Both the position numbers and the translations under genes were made by a program. Below, piece after piece: positions 55,566 to 64,000 of a stretch of DNA of 64,000 nucleotides; position 1 is the stretch's first letter, and the number at the start of each line of letters is the position of its first letter. The DNA lies in assembly GCA_963699305.1 (NCBI GenBank), contig OY969431.1:186001-250000 (forward strand), in the 5' to 3' direction. This DNA comes from JBGQAS01 sp963699305 (GTDB taxonomy: Bacteria; Chloroflexota; Anaerolineae; Anaerolineales; Anaerolineaceae). A model generated the notes under the pieces. That model saw only the letters and a program-made list of their open reading frames with translations, had not been told where the DNA came from and did not search any database.

Positions 55566-56296
55566 ATACGACCAAAGTAAGTCACCATGGGACAGACAGA
55601 AAGACCGCAGCAGTTGTAGGCGTTCTATTCATCCTGGGGACGGTTCCGGCCCTGCTGAGCCTGCCCCTTATGCAAAACACTGTAAGTGCTCCGGATCATC
55701 TGACTGCGATTTCCACTAATGCAGGCCAGATGATCGTCTTCACAGCGATTAAATTCTTCATGGGTATTGCCTGTGCCGGTATTGGCCTTGCGCTGTATCC
55801 GATTCTGAAGAAATACAACCAGGGCCTGGCGATCGGCTCGGCTGGCTTCAGGCTTATCGAGGGAATGACCTCTGTTGTTGGCGCTCTCCTCTATGTTTTC
55901 CTGTTGGCACTCAGCCAGGAATTCGTGAAAGCCGGGGCTCCGGCGTCATCGTACTTTCAGACAGCAGATGCAGTAATTAACGCAGGAATCGGTTGGTTTA
56001 GAGATGTGGCCATGCTGTTGACTTTCGGCATCGGTGCCCTGATGTACTATGTTGTCTTCTATCAATACAGACTCGTGCCTCGTTGGCTAAGCGTTTGGGG
56101 TCTGGTTGGGATCACATTGACCATCATCAGCGCTGTGTTGGTGATGTTCAATGTCATCGCTCCCTTCTCCACAATCCAGGTTATTTTCCAAATGCCGATC
56201 TTGCCGCAGGAGCTGGTTTTGGCGGTCTGGCTGATCGCGAAAGGATTCAATCCGCCGGCAGTCGTTTCCAGAACTGCGCAAGCAGACGAGAATTAA
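55562..56296 (+). CDS. DUF4386 family membrane protein
   Basis: A 244-residue polytopic protein with about seven hydrophobic helices. The opening KTAAVVGVLFILGTVPALLSLPL and the block GFRLIEGMTSVVGALLY and YYVVFYQYRLVPRWLSVWGLVGI are typical of DUF4386. The start overlaps the stop of the small protein before it (ATGA). It is the only unbroken member of the local array. Function of the family is not known. Confidence 0.88.
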   Translation: MNTTKVSHHGTDRKTAAVVGVLFILGTVPALLSLPLMQNTVSAPDHLTAISTNAGQMIVFTAIKFFMGIACAGIGLALYPILKKYNQGLAIGSAGFRLIEGMTSVVGALLYVFLLALSQEFVKAGAPASSYFQTADAVINAGIGWFRDVAMLLTFGIGALMYYVVFYQYRLVPRWLSVWGLVGITLTIISAVLVMFNVIAPFSTIQVIFQMPILPQELVLAVWLIAKGFNPPAVVSRTAQADEN

Positions 56297-56307
56297 GGAG
56301 AAATAAA

Positions 56308-56909
56308 ATGTTAAAAAAGGTTCGATGGTTCTTTCAATATGGTGCGTCATCAACTTCATACTCGCCTTGATCATATTGAGCTATGTCATCGTTCTCAAAA
56401 AAGACTCGCCGATTTTGCAGGTGGCGTCTTTTTCAGAAGCTGAAATTGCGGGACTTGGTGTCAAGACCATTGCCGCGCTCAATTGCTTTACGATCCTGTA
56501 CAACTCTTGCTCGCTGATGGTCTCGGTATTGACATGGCCGCTCATCCGCAAAAACCTGGTCGCCGGTCAAAAATCGGCTTTCTGGATGTTGGTGTTTGTG
56601 ATCGGCTTTATCGAAGTAATGGCGTTTTTCGCTTCCTCATATATTGGACATGGCCGCTGGCAGGTGAATGTCCTTCAGAGCGTTTTATACCTTGTGGGCA
56701 TCGGCCTGTCGGGCTGGTCCCTGTTCAAAGGACAAAAGCATGAATGTACATCAATAGAACCGCAAAAAAAAGAAACTCATCCATATCAATCAATAAAGGA
56801 GATTAAAAATGAATACGAACAAAAAGACCGCAAGAATGCGCAGGGTTCCTGTATCTCATTTACATCGTGGTTTCCATCTTCGCAAATGTGCTTGGTCGTT
56901 CCAAGCTGA
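56308..56909 (+). CDS. Four-helix membrane protein, frame-broken at codon 4
   Basis: From the well-placed ATG at 56308 (AAGGAG 7 bases before) the frame reads MLKK and must shift back one base at AAAAAAG (56313-56319) to give GSMVLSIWCVINFILALIILSY and about 150 residues with four hydrophobic segments (YNSCSLMVSVLTWPLI; FWMLVFVIGFIEVMAFF; VLYLVGIGLSGWSLF). The open frame runs to 56909, but this overlaps the next gene by 100 bp; with one more base shift near the A run at 56764 it would stop at 56806, which I think is the true end. Function unknown. Confidence 0.6.
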
Positions 56910-57500
56910 TCGTATTGGGAGATGCTGCGACAACCGCCAGGAATATCATGGCATCTGCATGGCAATTCCGGATCGGCTTTGTGGTCGATCTGGTTGGTGC
57001 GGTGCTTTTCCTTTTGACGGCCTGGGCTTTGTACGTGTTGCTGAAGCCAGTGAATAAGAACATCGCTTTGCTGTTCCTGTTATTGAACCTGGGCGGTGTC
57101 GCGGTATGGTGTTTTAGTGATCTTTTTCTAATTGCCAGCCAGCTGCTTTTGAGTGGCGCTGATTACTTGAAAGTATTCCAGGCTGATCAACTGCAAGCCC
57201 TGGCAATGTTATCCCTGAATATATACAAGAACGGGTTCTCGGGGATCGCCCAGATCTTTTTCAGCGCCTGGCTCTTTCCGCTGGGTTACCTGGTTTACAA
57301 GTCGGGCTACCCTTCCCAGGTTCCTGGGCATCATCTTGATGGTTGAATGTTTTGCCTGGCTGATGTTTCCAGTTCAGTTCTTCTTTTTCCCGGGCAACGT
57401 CGTATTAACCTACGTGAGTTCTGTGGCAGGGTTTATTGGGGAATTCTCCCTTACGCTGTGGCTTCTGATCATGGGTGCAAAGGAACAAAAACCAGTATGA
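56809..57500 (+). CDS. DUF4386 family membrane protein, second copy, frame-broken twice
   Basis: A start MNTNKKTAR like that of the first DUF4386 gene (MNTTK), with AAAGGA before the ATG. After a break near 56845 the frame continues FLYLIYIVVSIFANVLG and RIGFVVDLVGAVLFLLTAWALYVLL. After another near 57310 it ends with GIILMVECFAWLMFP and GEFSLTLWLLIMGAKEQ. About 230 residues and seven helices, as in DUF4386. Two indels within 700 bp are either errors or decay. Confidence 0.7.
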
Positions 57501-57571
57501 GTTAAGGCTGGCTGTGAAAGCGGAGACGAACGAGCTGTTGAGCGTGATATAGATTTGCATTATCAGGGGAG

Positions 57572-57594
57572 AGGGAGGGCTTTCAGCCCTCCCT
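57572..57594. repeat. GC-rich hairpin repeat
   Basis: A perfect 10-bp stem (57572-57581 with 57585-57594) with loop TTC, built from GGGAGGGCT/AGCCCTCCC. It lies in the 178-bp gap between gene units and lacks a T tract. It resembles dispersed intergenic repeats, but only one copy is in the window. Confidence 0.5.
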
Positions 57595-57678
57595 AACCCC
57601 CTCCCCGCTCAACACCATGTTTTGCTCGTGGAATAGACCTAATAAAGCGGACACAACACATCACAAGGAGAAAGCCAA

Positions 57679-58160
57679 ATGTTAAAAAAGGTTCGATCAT
57701 CCTCTCAAAGAAACTGTTCATACTAACTATTGGGGGCGGAGTAGTATTCTGGATAACTACCATCGCAATTTCCCTGCTTCCCATCGCAGCGGAGTATAGA
57801 TCTGTCTTTTCAAAAGCGAGTATTCAAACGGTTTGGGTTGCTTCTTTGCCCGCCGGTTTGATTATCGGATTCTGCGTCAGTTATTCTTTGCTTCGTTTTT
57901 TTGACAAGATTCTAACAAAGGATCCAATTCTAAAATCCGTGATAATAAGCCTCATCGCCCTAGTCATCATGACAATCCTGAACCTGGTTCCCCAAAGTTT
58001 TCTTGGGCAGCGTGATGTCTTGCATTACTTTCTCATCGGCATAATGCTTGACGCACCAAGGTTTCTCTTTCTTGGAATAGTTATTGGCTATCTATACAGA
58101 CGGCTGTGCAAAGGATCCGATCCATCCGCAAATGCTTCCAAGTCTGCTCAGGCGGAATAG
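57679..58160 (+). CDS. Small membrane protein, frame-broken at codon 4
   Basis: About 160 residues and four helices. Start ATG 57679 with AAGGAG upstream is followed by the same TTAAAAAAGGTTCGAT as in the 56308 gene; a one-base backward shift at 57684-57690 gives GSIILSKKLFILTIGGGVVFW, PIAAEYRSVFSKASIQTV, LIIGFCVSYSLLRFFDKI and PRFLFLGIVIGYLY. It is a paralog of the next gene (58171), sharing PIAAEYR, GFCVSY and PRFLxLGIVIG. Function unknown. Confidence 0.65.
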
Positions 58161-58170
58161 GTGGACAACC

Positions 58171-58629
58171 ATGGAAACCCAGGCCACAGGTCGAAGCAAG
58201 CGGCAGACATCACGTGAGTTCTACAAGAAACTGCTTAAGTTAGCTGGAGCAGGATGCGCAGCCTTCTGGATAACTGACTTCGTAATTTCAGTGTCTCCCA
58301 TCGCTGCCGAGTATAGAGCTGCTTTCTCGATCTCATCTCTTCCATTGGCTCTTGTTCAAGCTTTGGTTGGTGGTCTGGTTATCGGATGCTGCGTCAGTTA
58401 TTTCCTGCTGCGTTTCTTTGAAAAGATTCCAACACAAAATCCCATCTTAAAGGCATTGATCCTTAGCTTTGTTGCCATGCTCATGATCGAAGTCCTTTCA
58501 ACTCTTGGTAATCCAAGCAATGCCTCTGTCTACCTTTTGATTGACACAGGGATGAACGTGCCAAGGTTTCTCGCTCTTGGAATAGTTATTGGCCATCTTT
58601 ACGATAAGCTCAATGGAGGCGCGTTGATA
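58171..58629 (+). CDS. Small membrane protein, paralog of the preceding gene, open into the dehydrogenase
   Basis: About 153 residues with four helices (AAFWITDFVISVSPIAAEY; LVQALVGGLVIGCCVSYFLL; LILSFVAMLMIEVL; NVPRFLALGIVIGHLY). There is no stop before the next ATG: the frame runs on into the alcohol dehydrogenase (58630). Stops TGA (58625) and TAA (58628) exist in the other two frames exactly at the junction, so a one-base error most likely removed the true stop. Confidence 0.65.
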
Positions 58630-59610
58630 ATGAAAGCGATTGTCTGCACAAAATACGGTTCACCGGATGTCCTTCAACTCCAGGAGGTGGCAAAACCCGC
58701 TCCCAAGGATGAGGAAGTCCTGATCAAAATTCATGCGGCATCCATCAATTCGCGTGACTGGCGCATGATGCGAGCAAATCCGTTTTTTATCCGCCTGGTG
58801 CCGGGAGGTTTTCTGCAACCCAAAAACAAGATCCTCGGGGCTGATGTGGCCGGGCGGGTTGAGGCGGTTGGCAGTAACGTCAGGCAGTTTAAGCCAGGAG
58901 ATGAGGTCTTTGGGTACTTACCCGAGTGCAACCGGTCGTGGCACATTTGCCGAGTATGTATGTGCCAATGAAAATGCAATCAGGCTGAAACCGGCCAATC
59001 TAACATTCGAGCAGGCTGCGGCTGTGCCTCTGGCGGCGATGACTGCCCTGCAAGGTTTGCGCGACAAAGGAAACATTCAGCCCGGGCAAAAGGTGTTGAT
59101 CAAGGCGCCTCTGGTGGTGTCGGAACGTTTGCCGTGCAGATTGCCAAATCGTTCGGGGCTGAAGTCACAGCAGTGTGCAGCACGAGGAATCTGGAGATGG
59201 TGTGCTCGATTGGGGCAGACCATGTCATTGATTACACTAAAGAAGATTTCACCCAAAACGGGCTAGCAATACGACTTGATCCTGGCCGTGAATGGATATC
59301 ATCCGATTTCAGATTATCTGCGTGCATTAAAACCTGAAGGAACCTATGTCGTCGCTGGTGGCTCGATGCTTCAACTCTTCCAGGCGGCGAGCAATGGGAA
59401 AAAAACTTCCAAGACCGGAAGCCAGAAAATATGTGTCGTTAACGCTGGACCACAACAGGAAGGATCTGGTCTTTATAAAAGAACTTCTTGAATCCGGGAA
59501 AATTATTACCGGTTATCGATGGGTGTTACCCGTTAAGTAAAACGGCTGAAGCATTTTGGAATTTTGAGAAAGTACATCCCAAAGGAAAAGTTGTTATTAC
59601 TATAGTCTGA
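58630..59610 (+). pseudogene. Zinc-less MDR alcohol dehydrogenase / quinone oxidoreductase, multiply frame-broken
   Basis: About 325 residues reconstructable across at least five frame breaks. Ordered motifs: MKAIVCTKYGSPDVLQLQEV, HAASINSRDWRMM, LGADVAGRVEAVG, GTFAEYVCANENAI, AAAVPLAAMTALQGL, GASGGVGTFAVQIAKSFGAEVTAVC, GADHVIDYTKEDF, YDLILAVNG, and at the end VIDGCYPLSKTAEAFW to VVITIV. These match NADPH:quinone oxidoreductase-like enzymes of the MDR family. Breaks include both insertions and deletions (near 58930, 59104, 59265, 59400, 59510), not only in homopolymers, so I treat it as a probable pseudogene. GGAGG lies 10 bases before the ATG. Confidence 0.75.
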
Positions 59611-59770
59611 TCAACTGTGTTTTACCGACAAATTGCTCTATGGAACAATTTCTATGTTTTAAACGTCATTGGATTTCAAGATAGAGAAAATAAGAACCCG
59701 AGAAACCCTCCTTATCCAATTCAAATGGAAAAAGTACACAAGTTTCAATACAATAGAGAGAAGAAAAAAA

Positions 59771-60400
59771 ATGAAAAAGATCTTTATATTCACAATGATT
59801 TTGATGGCACTCACAGCCTGCACAACGTTCCAAATCCAGGCACCTCAACCTGTTGAGACGGACATTCCTCTAGTGGTGAATATGCCCAATCCTGCCTCGG
59901 TCTATTGCGAGCAGCAAGGGAACAGACTTGAGATTCAAACGGCTGCCGATGGCAGCCAATCCGGAGTATGCATATTTCCGGATGGCAGCACCTGTGACGA
60001 GTGGGCTTATTTCCGGGGTGAATGTGGCCTGGCAGTGCAAGAAAGCCCGACGCCCGACATCGTAGTTGAGGCGACCTCAACAGCCAGCGGTGTCAACCCG
60101 GGAGAAAATGCATCAGGCGGTTACATGCCGCCCGGTACTTCAGAAGAAATAGCAGACTGGTGGGGGGTCATCAAGAGCAACCCACCCGGTGCGCAGTATG
60201 ATGACTATTTTGAGCGGCAGGATTTTTATGGCCAGATCATCTATTTTGGCATCGATTCCATGGACCCGGCGGTACAAGCGCAGATTGTGGCGTTACGCGA
60301 CAGTGGCAAGATCGTTCATCTCTATGGCACACTCTTTAGTAATGTTCCAGACTATAATGGCTCTCAGATCCAGGTGGATCGCATCGAGATTGTGGAGTAA
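59771..60400 (+). CDS. DUF333-domain lipoprotein
   Basis: A 209-residue lipoprotein (lipobox ALTAC, Cys at residue 17). A DUF333 motif follows: NPASVYCEQQGNRLEI, then GSQSGVCIFPDGSTCDEWAYFRGEC. DUF333 proteins are small Cys-bearing extracytoplasmic proteins, sometimes called putative hemolysins. The C-terminal 90 residues (ADWWGVIKSNPPG to VDRIEIVE) form a second, OB-like region, comparable to domains of about this size in lipoproteins. Start at 59771 fits the signal peptide. Confidence 0.82.
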   Translation: MKKIFIFTMILMALTACTTFQIQAPQPVETDIPLVVNMPNPASVYCEQQGNRLEIQTAADGSQSGVCIFPDGSTCDEWAYFRGECGLAVQESPTPDIVVEATSTASGVNPGENASGGYMPPGTSEEIADWWGVIKSNPPGAQYDDYFERQDFYGQIIYFGIDSMDPAVQAQIVALRDSGKIVHLYGTLFSNVPDYNGSQIQVDRIEIVE

Positions 60401-60450
60401 ACAAAACGGATATGCTCTCAAAAAGTCATCTTCGCTTAAGTAGGTAAACC

Positions 60451-60496
60451 TTAGGCAGCGGGGCTCGCTCGGTGCCCTGTAAAGGTGGTTCGAACC
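60451..60496. repeat. Partial tRNA 3'-end-like direct repeat
   Basis: The first 15 bases (60451-60465) match 60530-60544, the 3' end of the tRNA gene, at 14 of 15 positions. A T-loop-like GGTTCGAACC follows at 60487-60496. The rest of a tRNA is missing. It may be remnant of a tRNA duplication or of an element that used the tRNA 3' end. Confidence 0.4.
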
Positions 60497-60498
60497 AA

Positions 60499-60522
60499 AA
60501 CGACACCCGGATGGGTGTCGTT
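60499..60522 (-). terminator. Intrinsic terminator of the tRNA gene
   Basis: A 10-bp perfect stem (60499-60508 with 60513-60522) and GGAT loop, ending in TTTT on the minus strand just past the tRNA 3' end. Confidence 0.75.
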
Positions 60523-60534
60523 ATTCTTGTTAGG

Positions 60535-60606
<72 letters not shown>

Positions 60607-60669
60607 TCAATCGCAGGGCAGGATTATACCCTTTCGGCAAGGTGAAGTCAAGCACAATCCCGGTAAGGG

Positions 60670-61926
60670 CTAGCTGATGATCTTTTCCGTCTTTTTCGGT
60701 TCTCCGATCCACTTCAGGAACACCAAGCTGGCCAGCATGCACACCGCTCCTAATATAAACAGGAAAACATAGCCAAAATAAGCACCGGATTTTACGATGT
60801 TGAGCTGGTCGATGATCGGTCCGAGCAACCCTGCCACAGCTCCGGCTCCGGCTGTGGCGATGTTGGTCAACCCGATGTACTTACCGGCTTCATCCGGTGG
60901 GGCGAGTCGGTTTGCAAGTGCCCAGTTCGATGTGAGGAACAATCCCATCCCCGCGCCGATGATGGCGCCAAATCCGATCATCGATGCCCGGTCGCGGGCA
61001 AAGTTGAGCAACACGCAGCCGAGTGCTGAAATGAATGCCGAAGCGATCATAATGATGCGCGAGTTGAACTTATCGTTCAGCCAGCCTGCCAATACCGCTG
61101 AAGCCAGCAGCGCCAGGGTGAGCGTCCCCATGATGATCCCGGTTTCCATCGCCGGGTTGGCGGCTTTCAAAACATCCGCAATATAGTTTTGGGCAAAGCG
61201 CTGCACCCCATAGATGCCAAAAAGGAAAACAAAGCGCAAAGCAATCAAGAACCAGTAGGATGTATTGGCTTTGAAATCGATCTTGAAAGTGCCCATTAAA
61301 GTCTTCATCACCGGTTCGCCTTCTTTTTTAAGGGAGGGCTTTTCCCTTGTACCGAATATCGTGATGGCACCTGTAACTGCCAGCAGCCCGATAACGATCA
61401 GCATGATCAGTACAGGTTGGGTGCTGTTGGGATCAATCAGGAATCCAGCCGCAAGCGTGCCGACAGCCATGACGAACATGTCAATAAATATTTTTACCCC
61501 GCTGGCAGTTCCCAGTTGTTCGGGTGGAACCTGGTCTGGGAGCAGCCCTTGCAACGGTCCGTGCGCGACGTTGGAACTGATCTGTAAACCGATATAGCCG
61601 ATGAAAACCCAGGTGATCCCTCCTGCCCATGCCAGCATGGCGAGGAAAATGAAGTCGAAGAGTGTGCCGATGGTGATCAGTGGGCGGCGGCGTCCCCATT
61701 TGGACACCCACCGGTCAGAGAGCGCACCACTGATCGGCTGGATGATCATAGCAAGGATCAATCCGACAAAGGTCAGCAAACCCAGCACGGTATTTTTCTG
61801 ATTATCCGGTACCATCAGGCGCAATACAGCCGGCAGCATGATGGGGTGGATGACATTCCACATGAATGATAAACCGACCCAATACACGTTCAACACGATC
61901 AATTTACCGATGGATAACCGTTTCAT
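60670..61926 (-). CDS. MFS transporter (sugar/cation symporter-like)
   Basis: A 418-residue permease of 12 helices. The first-loop motif SGALSDRWVSKWGRRRPLI is the MFS A-motif in the form seen in GPH-type sugar symporters and their relatives. No operon partner except the acyltransferase, whose stop lies 3 bp upstream of this start; both may be co-transcribed. Substrate unknown. The tRNA follows in the same direction. Confidence 0.85.
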   Translation of the reverse strand: MKRLSIGKLIVLNVYWVGLSFMWNVIHPIMLPAVLRLMVPDNQKNTVLGLLTFVGLILAMIIQPISGALSDRWVSKWGRRRPLITIGTLFDFIFLAMLAWAGGITWVFIGYIGLQISSNVAHGPLQGLLPDQVPPEQLGTASGVKIFIDMFVMAVGTLAAGFLIDPNSTQPVLIMLIVIGLLAVTGAITIFGTREKPSLKKEGEPVMKTLMGTFKIDFKANTSYWFLIALRFVFLFGIYGVQRFAQNYIADVLKAANPAMETGIIMGTLTLALLASAVLAGWLNDKFNSRIIMIASAFISALGCVLLNFARDRASMIGFGAIIGAGMGLFLTSNWALANRLAPPDEAGKYIGLTNIATAGAGAVAGLLGPIIDQLNIVKSGAYFGYVFLFILGAVCMLASLVFLKWIGEPKKTEKIIS

Positions 61927-61929
61927 CTT

Positions 61930-62769
61930 CTACTCCTTTGTGCTGGAAAAATTACCTTGAAGTTCAATTGGGAGCAACCGCGCAATGGATTGCATCACTG
62001 TGGTGCTGATATCCGGATCTTCTTTTTTCCGATTAAAACTCGATGATATCTCCAAATGGTAAGCTTTGCCGACCACTATATGAAACACCGCACCCTTTAA
62101 AAAGAAACCTACTGGCAGAATGGAATATCGTAATTTACATAACTCTGCAATGATCGTCCCGGTCCCTTTTGCAGGCATTCCCAATGTGCCATTTGGAAAA
62201 TCACGACCTTCAGGCGCAAAAGCCAGGAATGGCCGTGGATTTGTACGAGCGGCTTGGAACAATTTTCGGATCGTCAGGGCTGCTTCTCTTGATTGGTTCA
62301 GCTCGGGCGGATTGGGGGGCATTGGAAAAAAGTGATACACAGATGCGATTTGCGACAATACGAAATGGCTTAAATTTCGTAATAAGCTTCGTGCCTTTCG
62401 TCTTGGGAATGTCCATGCGTTGGTGATGAGCCATTGCATTTCCTGTGGAATAACGCTGGCAATGGCAACGGCAATCCATAACGCGTTAAATCCCGGATGA
62501 TAAAAATGGTTGACCACCAACAAGCAAGGTTCGGATTGGATCAGGTGGGATTCACCTTCAATAATGAAATCAGAGATATGACCCTTCATTAACCGGCGGG
62601 CATCCTCGCGGAAGGACCGCTGATGATGCAGAATGGCGGAAACAAAAACATTGAGTAGAAAACCGAAGGGGATTCGTAGAGTTTTCAAGCTAGAAATAAT
62701 GGTAAGTGTTTTTCTCTTTAAGTCAATAGAAATCAGGTCAGGAGGAAAGTTTGTCAGACAACCTGCCAT
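61930..62769 (-). CDS. PlsC-like acyltransferase with altered catalytic motif
   Basis: A 279-residue acyltransferase-like protein. Around residue 90 it has VVNHFYHPGFNALW where glycerol-phosphate acyltransferases have N-H-x4-D; the Asp is replaced by Gly. A second block, FLAFAPEGRDFPNGTLGMPAKGTGTII, matches the EGT-R-type motif. The lost Asp would weaken the usual acyl transfer, so it may be inactive, or the Asp may be supplied elsewhere. A charged N-terminus and membrane-facing helices fit a peripheral membrane enzyme. Paired with the MFS transporter. Confidence 0.7.
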   Translation of the reverse strand: MAGCLTNFPPDLISIDLKRKTLTIISSLKTLRIPFGFLLNVFVSAILHHQRSFREDARRLMKGHISDFIIEGESHLIQSEPCLLVVNHFYHPGFNALWIAVAIASVIPQEMQWLITNAWTFPRRKARSLLRNLSHFVLSQIASVYHFFPMPPNPPELNQSREAALTIRKLFQAARTNPRPFLAFAPEGRDFPNGTLGMPAKGTGTIIAELCKLRYSILPVGFFLKGAVFHIVVGKAYHLEISSSFNRKKEDPDISTTVMQSIARLLPIELQGNFSSTKE

Positions 62770-62839
62770 TTGTTAGGGGAAATGGAAAATAAAATACGAT
62801 ATAATCTCGAAGGAATCATCCCTTCTTTAAAGGTTGTGA

Positions 62840-63750
62840 ATGGCTCGCAGACGCACGGTTGAAAACCTTTCCACGGATGAACTGCGCCGGTTGTTGGTGG
62901 AACGCCGCAGGGCTGACCGCTTATCGCGTCTCGAGCATTTTCGCCGCACCGGAAGGGTGATTTCGGTGGCAAAGCAGCCTGAAGCGATCACAGTGGAGCA
63001 AATGCGTAGTGGACCCATCGATGAAACCCCGGTCAAAGTCCGTAAACCCACTCGAACCAACCGGCAGCGCTGGATGAGCGGTCTGTTGTTGGGTGTGGAG
63101 GTCCTTGCGGTCGGCGGATTGGTTTACATCCTCTTTGCCGGCACCAACTTGATCCGCTCGTTGAACAAAGAAGTTGAATCGGTCATGTCAGAACCTACCC
63201 TTGCACCGACTGCCATGATCACTGAAGTTGTGTTACCGTCCGGTCATACCCCGCCGGATTCCCCCCAGGGTGCGCAACCAAACTATGCCGAAATCCCGGA
63301 AAACCTTCGACCGCTCGTGCAGACCATGGCGGAGTTGCCCATTCCCACCGCCAGCCCGGAGCATGCCCAGCACATCCGCATCCCGGCGATTGGAGTAGAC
63401 CAGGTTATCGTGCAAGGGGATGGTTGGGAGCAATTAAAAAAGGGGTGGGGCAGCACATCGGTACTGCAAATCCCGGTCAGCAAGGGAACCTGGTGCTTTC
63501 CGCACACGATGATATCTTTGGTGAAACATTTCGCTACCTTGATCAATTGGCAGCGGGCGATCAGGTGTATGTGAGCACGAGCCAGCGTGAATACATTTAT
63601 GTCGTCGACCAAGTTCTTATCGTTGAACCTACCCGGGTGGATTTATTGACTTCTTCTAACGAAGCTATGGTTACTCTGATTTCGTGTTATCCTTACATGG
63701 TTGATACTCAACGGATAGTTGTGAGTGCCCATTTACAATTGGCACCATAA
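62840..63750 (+). CDS. Sortase (class E/D-like), frame-broken
   Basis: About 302 residues. A long polar N-terminus, one membrane helix (WMSGLLLGVEVLAVGGLVYILF, residues 76-97) and a Thr/Pro linker precede the sortase fold. After the frame break at TTAAAAAAGG (63434-63443) the sequence continues GQHIGTANPGQQGNLVLSAHDDIFGETFRYLDQL, VTLISCYPYMVDTQRIVV. Catalytic residues His (SAHDD), Cys (LISCYPY) and Arg (TQRIVV) are present. Sortases attach proteins to the cell wall or each other. No LPXTG-type substrate was recognised in this window. A TATAAT-containing promoter lies just upstream. Confidence 0.85.
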
Positions 63751-63771
63751 ATTTACAATTAGGAGATTTGA

Positions 63772-63972
63772 ATGAGCAAAAAACATCGACGCGCCAGTTC
63801 AGGCACCGGGCACACCGGAGCAGCTTCACCTGCTTCAACCACCATTCGTGCGTCCGGCACATCGGAATTCAATCCGGATTACAGTTATGTCGTCAAGGAT
63901 TTAAGAAAGATTGGGATTTTAGCAATTACTTTCATTACTGTGCTAGTCGTTCTTTCCTTTTTCCTTCGTTAA
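63772..63972 (+). CDS. Small membrane protein downstream of sortase
   Basis: A 66-residue protein: a polar Ser/Thr/Gly/Ala-rich N-terminus, then VVKDLRKIGILAITFITVLVVLSFFLR, a single membrane helix at the C-terminus. TAGGAG sits 7 bases before the ATG. It follows the sortase gene by 21 bp in the same direction, so is likely co-transcribed. Function unknown. Confidence 0.7.
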   Translation: MSKKHRRASSGTGHTGAASPASTTIRASGTSEFNPDYSYVVKDLRKIGILAITFITVLVVLSFFLR

Positions 63973-64000
63973 CTGCGGCGTAAGCATTTCCAATCTTAAT

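Overview
The window looks like a chromosomal segment of a Chloroflexota bacterium, most likely class Anaerolineae. Pointers: an FMN-riboswitch-controlled RibXY-type flavin ABC transporter, many lipoproteins with Thr/Pro-rich linkers, a MalT-like LuxR regulator, an MGDG-synthase-like glycosyltransferase, an L,D-transpeptidase, a sortase, and DUF3048, DUF4126, DUF2085 and DUF4386 proteins. This is inference from gene content; no rRNA or marker tree is available. I see no phage, insertion sequence or CRISPR array.

Layout. 0-4.3 kb: a repeat-containing lipoprotein, then promoter - FMN riboswitch - terminator - permease - binding protein - ATPase. 4.3-7.5 kb (minus): DNA polymerase III delta', bactofilin, 3-methyladenine glycosylase, sugar-nucleotide epimerase. 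7.5-14.1 kb: acetyltransferase, L,D-transpeptidase, a DUF429-like protein overlapping an orphan ABC ATPase, three small membrane proteins, a DUF3048 lipoprotein. 14.15-14.36 kb: a short orphan transcription unit with a 17-codon ORF. 14.4-17.5 kb (minus): a giant Cys-rich SUMF1-type lipoprotein. 17.8-25.1 kb: ion and energy block with a Na,K-ATPase-like (type IIC) P-type ATPase, two TrkA proteins and a K+-independent-type H+-pyrophosphatase. 25-32.9 kb: M14 peptidase, glycolipid glycosyltransferase, DUF2807 protein, a redox cluster (Crp, ferredoxin, DUF438-hemerythrin-PAS, cupin), YjbQ, PIG-L deacetylase, an ANT(6)-like gene. 33-36.7 kb: an operon with two Gfo/Idh/MocA dehydrogenases, an M24 peptidase and an SCP2 protein behind a clear promoter and a FadR-type operator. 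36.8-43.8 kb: a YhhN-like gene, a MacAB-like exporter whose second ATPase carries a cyclic-nucleotide-binding domain, and a decayed second copy of the 3' end of the YhhN gene. 44-52 kb: mostly unknown proteins, an FkbM methyltransferase and a two-domain glycosyltransferase. 52.4-60.4 kb: MalT-like regulator, candidate operator repeats, an array of small membrane-protein genes and a broken alcohol dehydrogenase. 60.5-64 kb: initiator-type tRNA-Met, MFS transporter, acyltransferase, sortase, small membrane protein.

Quality warning. About twenty single-base frame breaks interrupt otherwise well-conserved genes, many in or next to homopolymers. That pattern fits an imperfectly polished long-read assembly. 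Some breaks, especially the mixed indels at 58.6-59.6 kb, may be true decay. Frame-broken genes are given here as single features over their whole extent.
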